A stretch of DNA of 64,000 bases. Source: Symsagittifera roscoffensis. Lineage: Eukaryota > Xenacoelomorpha > Acoela > Convolutidae. Below the pieces are notes generated by a model. The model was not told the DNA's origin and searched no databases. It saw nothing but the letters and a program-made list of their open reading frames with translations. A program made the position numbers and the translations under genes. Each line of letters starts with the position of its first letter. Positions within the stretch are counted from its first letter, which is position 1. Shown here piece by piece: positions 22,773 to 33,383 of this stretch. The stretch is taken from positions 56,839,896 through 56,903,895 of the forward strand of contig NC_087068.1 in the NCBI RefSeq assembly GCF_963678635.1. Reading direction: 5' to 3'.

Positions 22773-23951
22773 GCACTCCGCGAATTAACTCAATTTTCTT
22801 CTTTCACAGGTTTAGAAATTTTTCAAAACAATCCACACACGGAACAAAATCAAAACGATAATAACAATAAAAATCAAAAAACAACCCAACAGCAAAACGC
22901 AAACCCTCAAATGTCTAACAAAAACGAACCAAAAAAATCTCAAAAAGAAATAAAAAAGAGAAAAATGACAGGGAAAATTTTACCATAAGATTGACAACAA
23001 AAATTCAAACATAGAGAATCATCACGACCTAGAAGTCAACCACGAAAAAACTACAAAATATTCATTCCACAATCTAAAAGATTATTGAAACTTGAATTCC
23101 AAAAACAACTTCAATTTTGATTAATGTCAAAATTCTTTTTAATCATTTTGAACTTTCATATTTTCGTACTCACATGCTGATAACACACTCGATAAATTCT
23201 TGTTCAAATTCAGCCATAAGAATTCATTCAAATTTGTCGCCTTATTATCTCTCACACAAACTCATTAGCCGACAGATATCAATCTCCAGGCATATCTATA
23301 ACTATAACTTCACGACCGCAAGGTCAAAAATAAGCACCTCGCTAAAACTTGACAACTAAAACAAACACTACTTCAATATTGCAACCCCCCCCCCCCCTAT
23401 CAAATAATGCAAAGATCAACAATATTTTTCCAATTTATACCTCAAAAACCCTCCAACCAAAAATGGCAAATTAGCCTAAAGCAAAAAAAAACCCATGATC
23501 ATTTGGCCTAAAGCACAAATATTTCAAAGATACCCCCAATTATCCAACAAAAAAAAAAAAACTATGAAGACCTCCCGAACACCATAAAATAAACCCTCAA
23601 ATATTTTTAACACAACTCAACCCACTTGTCGAAAAATCAATAAATAATCCGACCACACTTGAATTTCGCCCCAAAAGTTTTAAAAAAATCGACAAAACGA
23701 ATCATTTCTTAAATGCTTCTTCCTCTAACAGTCGATAATCTAAATCAAATACTTTCAAACCTTTTCACAAAAATTGCTATTCTATTTAAATTTTTGCTAT
23801 TTTTTTCATTGAAACCTTTGAAGCCCTAATAACCCTTTTCATAATTTTTTGCAATCTTTTTTAAATTTTCTATTCACTATTTGAAATATACCTCCAATTT
23901 TTCCCAATTCTTGACCACATCCACATGTACGATAACTCAAATTCTATTTAA
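22773..23951 (+). other. Pol C-terminal tail and spacer before the next ORF
   Basis: About 22773-22988 continues in coding style, rich in Asn, Gln and Lys (a basic disordered tail), and stops at 22986. The rest is A- and C-rich spacer with a C-homopolymer near 23386 and no recognised product. The 80-codon frame at 23117-23359 has no motif. It may hold a splice acceptor for a subgenomic message of downstream ORFs, which I cannot demonstrate. Confidence 0.45.
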
Positions 23952-25075
23952 ATGATGCGAACCATTTTTATTCGAAAAGATATTTTTCTATTATTCATGA
24001 TTTTTCTCACATTTTTAACGACACTAATCATGACAATGTGCAAATGTATAAAAAAGGCAATCGTCACATTTGCTTTAGCAACTATTCTTTTGATACTTTT
24101 TATTGAAGAATATTATAATAAACAAAATTTTCCAGATAAGAATAAACACTCAAATACCTTTTTAAAGTTGCTAATCAACCACCACCAAAACACTCCCCAC
24201 CAACAACTTCCCAAGAAAGTCCAATAACACCTACATCTACCCATAATCCCCAATCATCAACACGCATTTCTTTTCAAGACAACCCATACACTTTTGAAGA
24301 ACGACACGCACGATTATCGGAACCATTAGAACCAGTTAATCGCCAAGCACCTTTAAGCGAAGCAAGATATAATTTATATCCCACCTTACAACAAGATCTC
24401 AATCGAGTAAGACATATTAGTCGAAATGAAAACACACTTGAAATAAATAGACAAATTATACATCCAAGACGAAACAGAAGTTTTCAAACCCCCAGAGTTC
24501 ATTTTAACATACCTCAATCACCAACACCAACTACCTCAGAACTTTCTAGCAGTACACTACCAGAAACTCCCAGACTTGCTTCACAACACAGTTTTTCAAA
24601 TATTCCATCAGACTATCTAGGTTCAGCTCCAACATCAGAACAAATCCGAGAAAATCCTTTCAACCCCCCAGACACCACCGAACGACCACCAAATTGGACA
24701 ACACACACATATACTCAAGGTGAACCCAATTTAGTGATTGAACCAATAGATATTTCTTCTGATACAACATTGTCATCCCTGCCAGAAACACTTTCACTTC
24801 CATCAACACCATCATTAAGTCAAATATCACCAACACTTTTTCCCCTTAATTTACCAACCAATCTTGACGCTAGATATAAAGAACAATTATCGACAAATAC
24901 CCCTCTACAGTTAGATTGGAATACTTTCGTAGCACCTCTCCCACTATTTGGACAACATCAAGAAAGTAGCCGACTCCACAATTGGGCACTAAACAGATTA
25001 CAGTATAGACAAGATATCCACAAAGATATTCAAGAACAAAATATTCAAATACTTAACAAAATAGTCTCCGATTAG
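23952..25075 (+). pseudogene. Membrane-anchored Pro/Ser-rich accessory ORF (ORF-A)
   Basis: Two frames read as one protein. The first (23952 to about 24165) starts MMRTIFIRKDIF and has two hydrophobic segments (about residues 11-31 and 35-55) separated by a Cys/Lys patch, consistent with a membrane hairpin or signal-anchor. It then enters an A-rich stretch. From about 24165 the frame one base back is open without a stop to 25075 (about 300 codons), rich in Pro, Ser, Thr and Gln. It ends in a charged helix-like segment (YRQDIHKDIQEQNIQILNK). The join lies at CCTTTTTAAAG (24157-24167), so either a simple indel or a -1 shift site. I do not recognise the protein. Its place between integrase and the env-like region makes it an extra ORF of this element. 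The 113-codon frame at 24734-25075 is its C-terminal part. Confidence 0.6.
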
Positions 25076-25799
25076 AATTTATATTAGAAGTCTAAATCAC
25101 AGTCAGACTTAATAGCATTATTCAACACCCTTTTCCTCTAAGTCCACCAAATATAACAGCTCAATCATTACCTTACCCATTTATAACAACTGAAGTCATA
25201 TATAAATACGACAGATATACCAAAAACACAATTGAATATATCACCTTTTATCATAGCTCAAGATTATCATACACATGTATATTTTAAAAAAAAATACGTT
25301 TAAACACCTCCTTTTTCTAATTTTTTCAGAACAAAATACAAATTCATCTCCTCGCACAAGACCTCAGGATTTATTAGTAACACTTTACGATTGTGAAGAA
25401 AACGAACAAAAAACACTACACAAGTATGCAATAAAACAAGTAACACAAAGCGAAACAGAACCACAAGCTGTAGAAACTACAAATGTAATAGCAAGATTGT
25501 ATTCAAAAGCCAGAGCAACAACAGTCACAGGATATAAATTTACAGCAACATTTTCCGAAAAGAAAGTACATTGTTCACAAGTTTCCAACGGAAATAAAAA
25601 CCGATCTGATCCCGAATCATTTTACCAGAGTAATATAGAAAGACTTTTACATCTAAATCCCGACGATTGTAAAATGGAATTACTCAGACTAAATCTAACA
25701 AGAAACAAAAACTCGAACGGAAAATTAGTAAATTTTCAAATTTTTGCCGACCCTGTACATCAATCAGAACTTGAACGATATCAAGGACATGTTAAACTA

Positions 25800-27480
25800 G
25801 ACGAAAAATATCCATATAACGGTGCACACGGACGATTAAATTATGATTTACAAGATAAACACTGGATACCACACATTGGAATAAATAATCCCTCAAACTA
25901 CAAAGCAGATACAAAAAATAAAGGATATCAAGAAATCATGTTTTTTGATTGGAAAATACAACTTGAAAAAATTCAACTGACACGAGATTTAACTGATAAC
26001 ACCATAATCTATCAAGGAATTAGATTACCTTGCAAAAATAATCAAGGTTATTGTGACCCTACAACAAGGTCCAACTCTTATTTCTCGTTTTTATTCCAGA
26101 ATCTTTGAAAGATGGATTAATTGTTTCGTCTCGTCTGTCAAACAGTAACTGCGTCGTTCCCAGGGTTCATTAAGAGAGCGATAGTCCCTTACAGTATTGA
26201 ATAAAACACTTTCTAGCGACTATTTTTGGGACGGAGAATTGGGCAAAACTTTCGTGCCCGGTTATGCATGCTGTTTTCAAATCGTCAGAATAACCCAGAA
26301 AGTTTAATAATTATCCCTGCTATGTTGACAAATTGAGATATTTTTGTGACTTCAACGGGGTTGTCTCACAGGTCGTCAAGTTTTAGAAGGTTGGTTTTAA
26401 TGGACAACTGAAGATAACGTATGTCATGTGGCCCAACAAGTTCGGACATATTTCCTATTTTTTTCTCCAACTTCGTCAGATAGCTTTCAGCTGTGCGCTA
26501 GATCCACAGCGGAGTTGAGCAAAAGAATGACGTGAACTTCCTGGAAGGCTGTTTTTTCCAAAGCTAGTTCTGTACTTGAGAGCGCATCAGTTGAGAAGGA
26601 TCAGGATGTTGGGCAACGTAATTTTTATGTCTCCTTAAAATTAATTGTTAGTTTCCATAGTGTTTTTCGGTAACTGTTAGCTTGATAAGTCTTGGTTATT
26701 CTTGGCTGTGCCGTGATCGCATCTGACCATATGACCACACGGAAAATTAACCTATGACATACACGATAAACATTGGATACCACACATTGGAATAAATGAC
26801 CCCTCAAACTGCAAAGAAGACACAAAAAATAGAGGATATCAACAAATAATGTTTTTCGATTGGAAAAAACAACTCGAAAAAATAGAACTCACACGAGATT
26901 TATCAGATAACACAATGATCTATCAAGGAATTAGATTACCTTGCAAAAATGATCAAGGTTATTGTGACCCTACAACAAGAACCCAAGCAACAATTGTTTG
27001 GTTTCCCGAAGATACGACGTTTTCCGAAAAGAAAGTACATTGCTCACAAGTTTACAATGGAAATAAAAACCGACTTGATCACGAATCTTTCTACCAAAGT
27101 AATACAGAAAGACTTTAACATCTAAAACCCGACAATTGTAAAAACGAACTACTCAGGTTAAACTTGATGAAAAATAATAAAAAAGATATCAAGGACATTT
27201 TAAATTAGACGAAAGATACCCATACCATGGCGCACACGGACAACTAACTTATGATATTCACGACAAACGATGGATACCACATATTGGAATAAATAATCCT
27301 TCAAACTGCAAAGCAGATACAAAAAATAAAGGCTACCAAGAAATAATGTTTTTTGACTGGAAAATACAACTTGAAAGAATACAACTCACACGAGATTTCA
27401 AAGATAACCTTATAATTTATCAGGGAATTAGACTACCATGCAAAAATGACCAAGGCTATTATGATCCTATAACAAGAACA
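25800..27480 (+). repeat. Threefold repeated module in the envelope-like region
   Basis: The segment around GATAAACACTGGATACCACA recurs as GATAAACATTGGATACCACA (26767) and ACAAACGATGGATACCACAT (27265). Each is followed by ATTGGAATAAAT and by the CAAGGAATTAGATTACC block. The FSEKKVHCSQV segment is present at 25552 and again at 27020, so the repeat extends beyond the core module. Confidence 0.88.
26069..26742 (-). pseudogene. Antisense coding-like patch inserted in the env-like region
   Basis: Base composition changes sharply here (less A-rich, more G). Env coding stops making sense at about 26068 and resumes at about 26743. On the minus strand a single frame reads like protein across about 26655 down to 26080 with six or seven stops. 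Stretches include KIGNMSELVGPHDIRYLQLS, KISQFVNIAGIIIKLSGLF and SMHNRARKFCPILRPKN. A further block (26625-26825) includes QPRITKTYQANSYRKTLWKL. I do not recognise the family. It looks like a fragment of a cellular or TE gene placed in reverse orientation during a rearrangement. Confidence 0.55.
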
Positions 27481-29040
27481 CAAGCAACAATTGTTTGAGT
27501 TCCCGAAGACACTTGTACAACATTTCAAGTAGCAAATATCCACGCTAGAATGATTAATTTTCATGAAAAATGTTTCATTGAATCCATTCCATTTGAAAAT
27601 GTCAACCCAAGTCAAAGAAGACAGCACAATACTAAATTCAGTTACATTCATAATATAGAAAATAAATTAACACGTTTTCGAATCTATCACGAAACAGAAT
27701 TTGCATGTAAATATAAAAATCCACTCTACAAAAACACAATATTCCGAAAAATTTGTCGACTACGACGAAGGTTTCGATATGATCACTGAAAAAATAAAAT
27801 AGAATCCCTCTGCAACACATCAACCTATCACCAAAGGAACACCATACATCCCAGTAAATCTTCCTGAAAACGCAGGAAATTCTCGTGGAAAAATAAAACC
27901 ACAAGACACTGAAAGTACACTATTACAAGAATTATCACTAATGAATAGTACATATTTTGGCGCAATACACTATGACAACCATTTAGATATGAAATTAGAC
28001 TACACAATTAGTAGAACTTTTCAAGAAATGTCACTTTCCGAATTAGAAACACTACATCAACTATGTGAATTAGAAAGAACTCAGATTTTACAATCGCTCG
28101 CACTAGCAGTTCTAAAATACCCTACGCTGGATATTGGTAATCCGAAAATAGATCAAACTTCATTGACTATGAAGGAAACATCTTATGGTTTTATACTTGC
28201 ACCAAAAAAGTATCACCATTGTATAATTTTGAAGATAAACGTTGTTACAAACTAATTCCGACATTCTATAAAAAATAAAACACATTTTGTCGATACACTT
28301 TCAAGACGAACATATTTTTGGCATACCGCAGTCCCATGTGGATCAGAAAATAGCCACAACATCGTACAATTAAACCCCGACGAAGAAAAGTACTACCTAC
28401 TTACACCATAACATACATTAAGGCAACCAATAAAAAAGTTTTCACCCGAAGTATTCGAGCTATTGCTCGCAATCCCAATGTCGATCTACAATCGATATGA
28501 ATATATTCCAAATCAGACATACAACATCACATTCGTACACAACATTTCCAAGAACTACTAACACAAATGGACACTATACAACGACAATCGATAGATCAAA
28601 ATTTAAGAAAACTTGCAGAAACCTTAGGATTTTCAGACATCAATACACAAGACTACAGCGGATATTTTAAAGATATTAAAGACTATATATATTTAAACGG
28701 CAAAAAATACAGACCACAAGATATCTCACCAATAATAATTTTTAGTTTCGTAATCTTGAAAAACGAACTTCTTACCTTTTTAGGATGGCCATATTACATC
28801 TTAGAAAGATTAACCATCTTATACGCTATGTTTAACTGTATTCGATTTCTTTTCTCATTACCAAAAGGAATCTATAACACATGAACAATACATACACAAG
28901 TAAACCGACAAGCAAGCGTAGCACGCATATTAATTGCAGGATTTTTTGGAATATTTTCATCATCAATAAACAAAATACTCTTAGACGCACAAATCAAAGA
29001 ATACAATACAAAATAATCAACAAAACTGAACACATACGAC

Positions 29041-29439
29041 GAATCACACAATAATACAAATACATTACCTACAGCACCACATTTACAAAATTTACATCAT
29101 AACCATCCATTATCATTAGTTTCACGAAATTTTAGAAACTTAGCAATCACAAACCCTCCAAACTTAAGACCAAGTAACACACAAAGCCCCATTCAACATA
29201 TAGTAAGACAACACCCCCAAATTCACGATACATATGAACAAATCATTGAACAGCCCCATACCACCACTTTCCAACCTCAAAATAATCATTTTTTCAGCCC
29301 ACGATGAGCAGACAAATTGGATCACTCCATCGATCAAACTCCCACCCTGCCAATCTCCAAAATCCAATCCCCATTATTCCACATTTTGCTTTTCCGCCAC
29401 CTGATTTAGGGAAGCTTCCTACTACCCGTTAACTCTATT
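29041..29439 (+). other. 3' end of the env-like region, Pro/His-rich tail
   Basis: Short open stretches rich in His, Asn, Pro and Gln (for example NNTNTLPTAPHLQNLHHNHP) continue from the env-like block, with stops near 29306. Coding character fades at about 29430. Confidence 0.4.
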
Positions 29440-29795
29440 GAAATAACAACCTCAGGAGGTTAATTTTTAGGAAAAGTATTTAAAAAACGGTTAAAAACAA
29501 TCAAAAACTTGACTATTCAGAGGGCCATAAGCTTTAATGCAAAAGAATTGGGCAAAACCACTTTTTGAGGGGAATCCTTTAACTCCATTCTATTCATTGA
29601 AACCTTTTAATCAGATTTGGTAGGTTAGTTTTTAAGAGATCTAAAAAAAACTCGCTTTCGAAGGCTGTAGACAGATGTTTTCGAAGGCTGTAGACAAAGC
29701 GGTAAAGCAAAAAGAGACCAGGGGAGTATGCAGACACACAATATTGTAGGCTGTCTTTCTACTTAAACCACTTTTTTTGAAATGAGGAAATTCGA
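29440..29795. repeat. Satellite-like segment inside the retroelement
   Basis: Shows the diagnostic phrases of the arrays at 53000-64000: TCTATTGAAAT, ACGGTTAAAAACAATCAAAAACTTGACT and TCGAAGGCTGTAGACA (twice, near 29659 and 29679). This is host satellite-like sequence embedded within the element. Confidence 0.65.
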
Positions 29796-29801
29796 GAAAA
29801 A

Positions 29802-29948
29802 TTATTCAATTGTATTTTTGGTATATCTGTCGTATATATATATGACTTCAGTTGTTATAAATGGGTAAGGTAACGATTGAGCTGTTATATTTGGTGGACT
29901 TAGAGGAAAAGGGTGTTGAACAATGTTATTAAGTCTGACTGTGATTTC
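29802..29948 (-). repeat. Inverted copy of the env leader
   Basis: Reverse complement of 25094-25240 with only a few differences, including the TCCACCAAATATAACAGCTC and CCATTTATAACAACTGAAGT stretches. It lies immediately before the next ORF. Confidence 0.9.
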
Positions 29949-29968
29949 AATTTAACACATCATCAGGC

Positions 29969-31647
29969 ATGAATTCTGACACTAACCCAGACATCACAGT
30001 TTTTCAAACAATATCACAATTTAATAACTCTGATGAAGAAACTCCCGATGAATTCGCCGATTCCGAACCATCACCTTCTACCTATACCCAGACCAACTCT
30101 TCTAACTTCTCAAAACCCCCCTTTCGACCTATTCAACCTCAACACCACTGTACATCTCCCTCCACTCCTTCTCATGTTTCCCAAGTAACCCCAACCTACT
30201 CCCCATTTATTTCTGAACGATCAACCAACAATTCCCCAGATAATATTCAAATTTCTGAAGAATTATATAATTTTATAACACTCCAACAACAGTTACCATA
30301 CCCCCACACTCTCACTATTCGACAACTATCATCAACAAAAACATCATCAAATCCACCAACACCTACACCAACTTCAGATTATACTCCATCATTAGCTCAA
30401 TCATCCACGTCAACAGAAACATCCACTAGTACTAACCGAGCTTATAAAACTTTTATACGTAAATTGCCTAATCACCCATTCCCATCCAAATCCGGAACCG
30501 CCAGAGAATACGTTAACCATCCAGACCACACCAATACTACAAGTTATTTTCAAGTAACCCTACCTTTATTTCCCCAATATACATTAAACCAATCCGACCC
30601 TAACCCTGAACCACATAATTTTGTAGATGAACATGTATTATTACCCACACTTCATTGGACCGCTTTTTACAATTATACTAATCCCCTTGCTTTACCACCA
30701 CATAACACCACACAGGATATTGAAAGAAATAAGAGCGAAATATTTAGACTAACCACGTCACTAACACCCCGACATTTTACATACATAGGATTTAAGAAAT
30801 TGCTAAAAACATTCACTGCACCCCGAGCTAACGACTATTTAATTGAATATTATGATCTTAACATCATCAGACCTAACCAGGATCAATTTCATTACGATGA
30901 TCAAGCTGCAAACCCACAATTATCAGAAAAATTTTTCATTAAAACATCTTACTTATTCACACTTAGCATGCTAGATAAAAAGCATGACACATTATTTCAG
31001 AAGCATTATCCGACATTCAAGCATACGAATCATTTTACGAAAAATTTCAAACATTTTCACTAACCTTTCATTTTCTTACACCAAAAAAACGTGATTTGCA
31101 CTGTTCACACGACATCATGATGAGAACTAAACAAACGCACACCTACATTTATTATCGTTTTATACAAAAGGATTTTGATAAACACACCATCGCGACAATT
31201 TTTCCACATATTTCATTTTATTAATTCTAATTACACCTCACCGTTTTTCCTAAATTTCACATATTGTATTAAGGATACTCCCTTCAAGGCATCCTCCGGA
31301 ATTATGACCCAATCACCCAGATGTATATATTCTGTCCCCTCACCAAGACCTTCAACGAGGAAGAATCCCGACCCTTAATAGTCCCGCATGAACATATTCA
31401 ACCTATAGAAATACCCATTTTAGAGTTCATTCACAAAACTAAATATAATAACAAAATAAACAATCTAACTCAGAACACACCTCACGATTTTGCAGTAGGC
31501 ACTGAAGAACTAAAAACCATAAAAGCACTTCAAATGCTTTGGCCACTGCTTCAAACTAAAAATATCATTCGCATACTAGCAAAATTACTAACCACATCAG
31601 ATGCTATTCACGATGTTTTCCCTCATGGCTTCTTTCCCGACAATTAA
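29969..31647 (+). pseudogene. Long Pro/Thr/Ser-rich accessory ORF (ORF-B), mostly open
   Basis: The first frame (29969-31063) is open for 364 codons, longer than any other frame in the window. Residues 1-170 are Pro/Ser/Thr/Gln-rich and probably disordered. Residues 170-350 look folded, with aromatic clusters (LPTLHWTAFYNYTNPLALPP, RHFTYIGFKKLLKTF). Near 30990-31010 a frame change continues the protein-like sequence (SFYEKFQTFSLTFHFL) to a stop near 31222. A further segment lies in 31175-31378 and 31321-31647, ending AIHDVFPHGFFPDN. I do not recognise it. Plus-strand A/C-rich codon use matches the retroelement, so I take it as an accessory gene of that element or of a relative, following a rearranged patch. 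Confidence 0.6.
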
Positions 31648-32689
31648 GTAAGTATGAATTGAATAATTTAAGACTAACTAATTCAAAAAAAAACTAACCA
31701 TTCTTTATAAATGATTTGTATTTTTTTAGTCTTCACACCACGATCACCTACAAACAAGAAAAACAAATAAAAACACAAACTCTTTTTTTTTCTTACTAAA
31801 CTCTTTTAAACCTTCAGCACTAAATGATGCAGTAAAATTCATAACCAAAGTAGTAAATTATTCTATAAATTCTTTCCCCAAACGCAGTAAAATTAAATAC
31901 AATGAAATGAAAACAAATTTATAATTTCAGCCCACCATAAAGCAGTAAAATTCAGTTTCTAAGTAGTAAATTTGTAACAAAGAAGAAAACAGTACTAACC
32001 TTTTATATCTTTTCATTTACTCGCACAAGAATTCTATCCAAAATCGCACAGCTCGCCCACGAAGACTTATTTAAAATAATGAATTCGAGTTTTAAATTTT
32101 CACTAACAACAACTCACAACTCAAACAAGCGATAACAAAATTCCAACTTTTCTTTAACCCGGTTGGAAAGGAATTATATAATAACCCAAACTAACCAACG
32201 CAGCTTACTAAACACCATAAACCACAAACTAACACCATGACTAAGAAAAGAAAACCTACGGTAAAAACTGGCTAAATTATTCTTTTTAAGACTATTACCA
32301 AGTCTGAGAAAGAAATCATAAAACACCAAAAAGTCGCAAGACAAACCCAAACCAAAAACAATTTGATTTTTGAGAAAAGGACACAACCAAAGTAACAAAA
32401 GAAAAACCAGAAATAATACAACATAAAACGTTAGCACAAAACAGGACTCCTCAAAAAACCAGCATGAAATCATACTCCCACTCCTGGCCTAACCCACCAG
32501 AGATGACGTCCTGAGCATGCTCTATAGCCGGCCTAACCCACCGTGCTACATCCACGCTTTGTGACCACGCTATTTTTTTTGACAAGAGGTACTCAAGGGT
32601 GAGTAAATCTTAACATTAACTGAACTAAAACCAAAACGCTTTTGCGAAAACAATTAACCAAAATCATAAATAAAAAACTAAATTAACAA
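31648..32689. other. Non-coding A-rich stretch near the right end
   Basis: The phrase GCAGTAAAATTCA/AGTAGTAAATT recurs (31830, 31852, 31884, 31941, 31963). GGCCTAACCCACC occurs twice (32487 and 32531). The 99-codon minus-strand frame at 32174-32473 is hydrophobic low-complexity sequence and probably chance. It may contain 3' untranslated and U3-like sequence. Confidence 0.45.
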
Positions 32690-33238
32690 AATTTTGTAAA
32701 ATGTAAATCTTAATATGCAGTATATAGATCATACACAACCACAAAGACGAGCATCCAAAGACAAGACGACCCCATCACACTCGACCTACAGAATGGCTAA
32801 ACACAACCGACATGCCGCTTACAATCACGACTCAAAAAGGATTTAAAGTACGACTTGACTTCGCAGAAAAGGACTTCATTGCATCAGACCAATGACCACC
32901 TCGATGTTCAAGTAAACGTACAGATCCGAGTTACAAGGCATCCTCTCCAAGCACAATCTTCACGCCATTCCCAGACGAGAGTGATACTCAATCAGTTCTC
33001 CACCAAAGCAGAACAAGCAATCATAGCAAACCATCTTGAGATCAGATTGATTTCACTGGCGGTCGCAGTCATCGTCGAACAAACAACTAACAACTTCATA
33101 TCGATGACTCTAGCTTCCTGGAGCATTCTTCTCCAAGAACAGAATAAGAAACTGATGTTCGCCAAATACCAACGATCGTCATCCATCCTCCAATTACAGA
33201 AGAAGATAAAAATCAAAAACTCTGTAAACCCCGGATGG
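32690..33238 (+). pseudogene. Serine/proline-rich coding remnant near the right terminus
   Basis: Two frames read as degraded protein. About 32717-32840 reads MQYIDHTQPQRRASKDK then YRMAKHNRHAAYNHDS. About 32850-33237 has several stops between blocks such as SSPSTIFTPFPDESDTQSVL and IPTIVIHPPITEEDKNQK. The 142-codon frame at 32855-33283 is an overlapping alternative with less protein-like composition. Unrecognised; perhaps another small accessory gene. Confidence 0.35.
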
Positions 33239-33244
33239 GTGGAT

Positions 33245-33356
33245 CCAGATCTAAACTACATTTTTTTATTGGTTATAAATTAGATATTTTATCACGACAA
33301 AAGATTTAATACTAATCAATCATGATCCATCTAACTAACAACCCACTTATTTGTAA
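33245..33356 (+). repeat. Terminal direct repeat, right
   Basis: Copy of 14117-14228. It starts CCAGATCTAAACTACATTTT and ends CTTATTTGTAA, then runs into the palindrome at 33358 and an LTR-like tail. Confidence 0.75.
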
Positions 33357-33357
33357 G

Positions 33358-33383
33358 TGCTGAAATTACTTGTAATTTCAGCA
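33358..33383. repeat. Perfect 12-bp inverted repeat with TT loop
   Basis: TGCTGAAATTAC, TT, GTAATTTCAGCA. The arms are perfect and begin TG and end CA like LTR termini. It sits two bases after the terminal direct repeat of the retroelement. Confidence 0.95.

Larger units (their letters stand above)
25275..29040 (+). pseudogene. Envelope-like region, internally repeated and broken
   Basis: Opens near 25275 with a hydrophobic N terminus that could be a signal peptide. An ectodomain-like region with Cys residues follows (for example TLYDCEENEQ). A module containing HWIPHIGINNPSN and IIYQGIRLPCKNNQGYCDP occurs three times: about 25800-26068, 26743-26990 and 27230-27480. Later blocks (27550-27789, 27941-28255, 28260-28410, 28567-28884) have further Cys, and near 28740-28870 long hydrophobic segments that could be the membrane anchor. 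Position 3' of integrase, hydrophobic ends and Cys-rich ectodomain fit an envelope glycoprotein of an errantivirus-like gypsy element. The family of origin is not clear to me. Many stops and shifts, one foreign patch and the triplication rule out function. Confidence 0.62.
14117..33356 (+). mobile_element. Very large decayed Ty3/gypsy-class element with env-like and extra ORFs
   Basis: About 19.2 kb bounded by a 112-bp direct repeat (14117-14228 and 33245-33356). In order it holds gag, protease, RT, RNase H and integrase with a GPY/F-type module. A membrane-anchored ORF, an envelope-like region, a long Pro/Thr/Ser-rich ORF and a serine-rich remnant follow. RT-RNase H-IN order and motifs place it in Ty3/gypsy. 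Base use is strikingly A- and C-rich on the plus strand, unlike the flanks. Stops and frameshifts occur in every module, so this is an old copy. Part of its size comes from internal duplications (gag, RT leader, env) and inserted patches (26069-26742, 29440-29955). Full LTR borders could not be fixed: only a short stretch is shared at the two ends. Confidence 0.85.

Noticed and set aside
32174-32473. Hydrophobic 99-codon minus-strand ORF resembling a membrane protein
   Set aside because: A/C-rich plus-strand DNA gives Phe/Leu/Val-rich minus-strand translations by composition alone.
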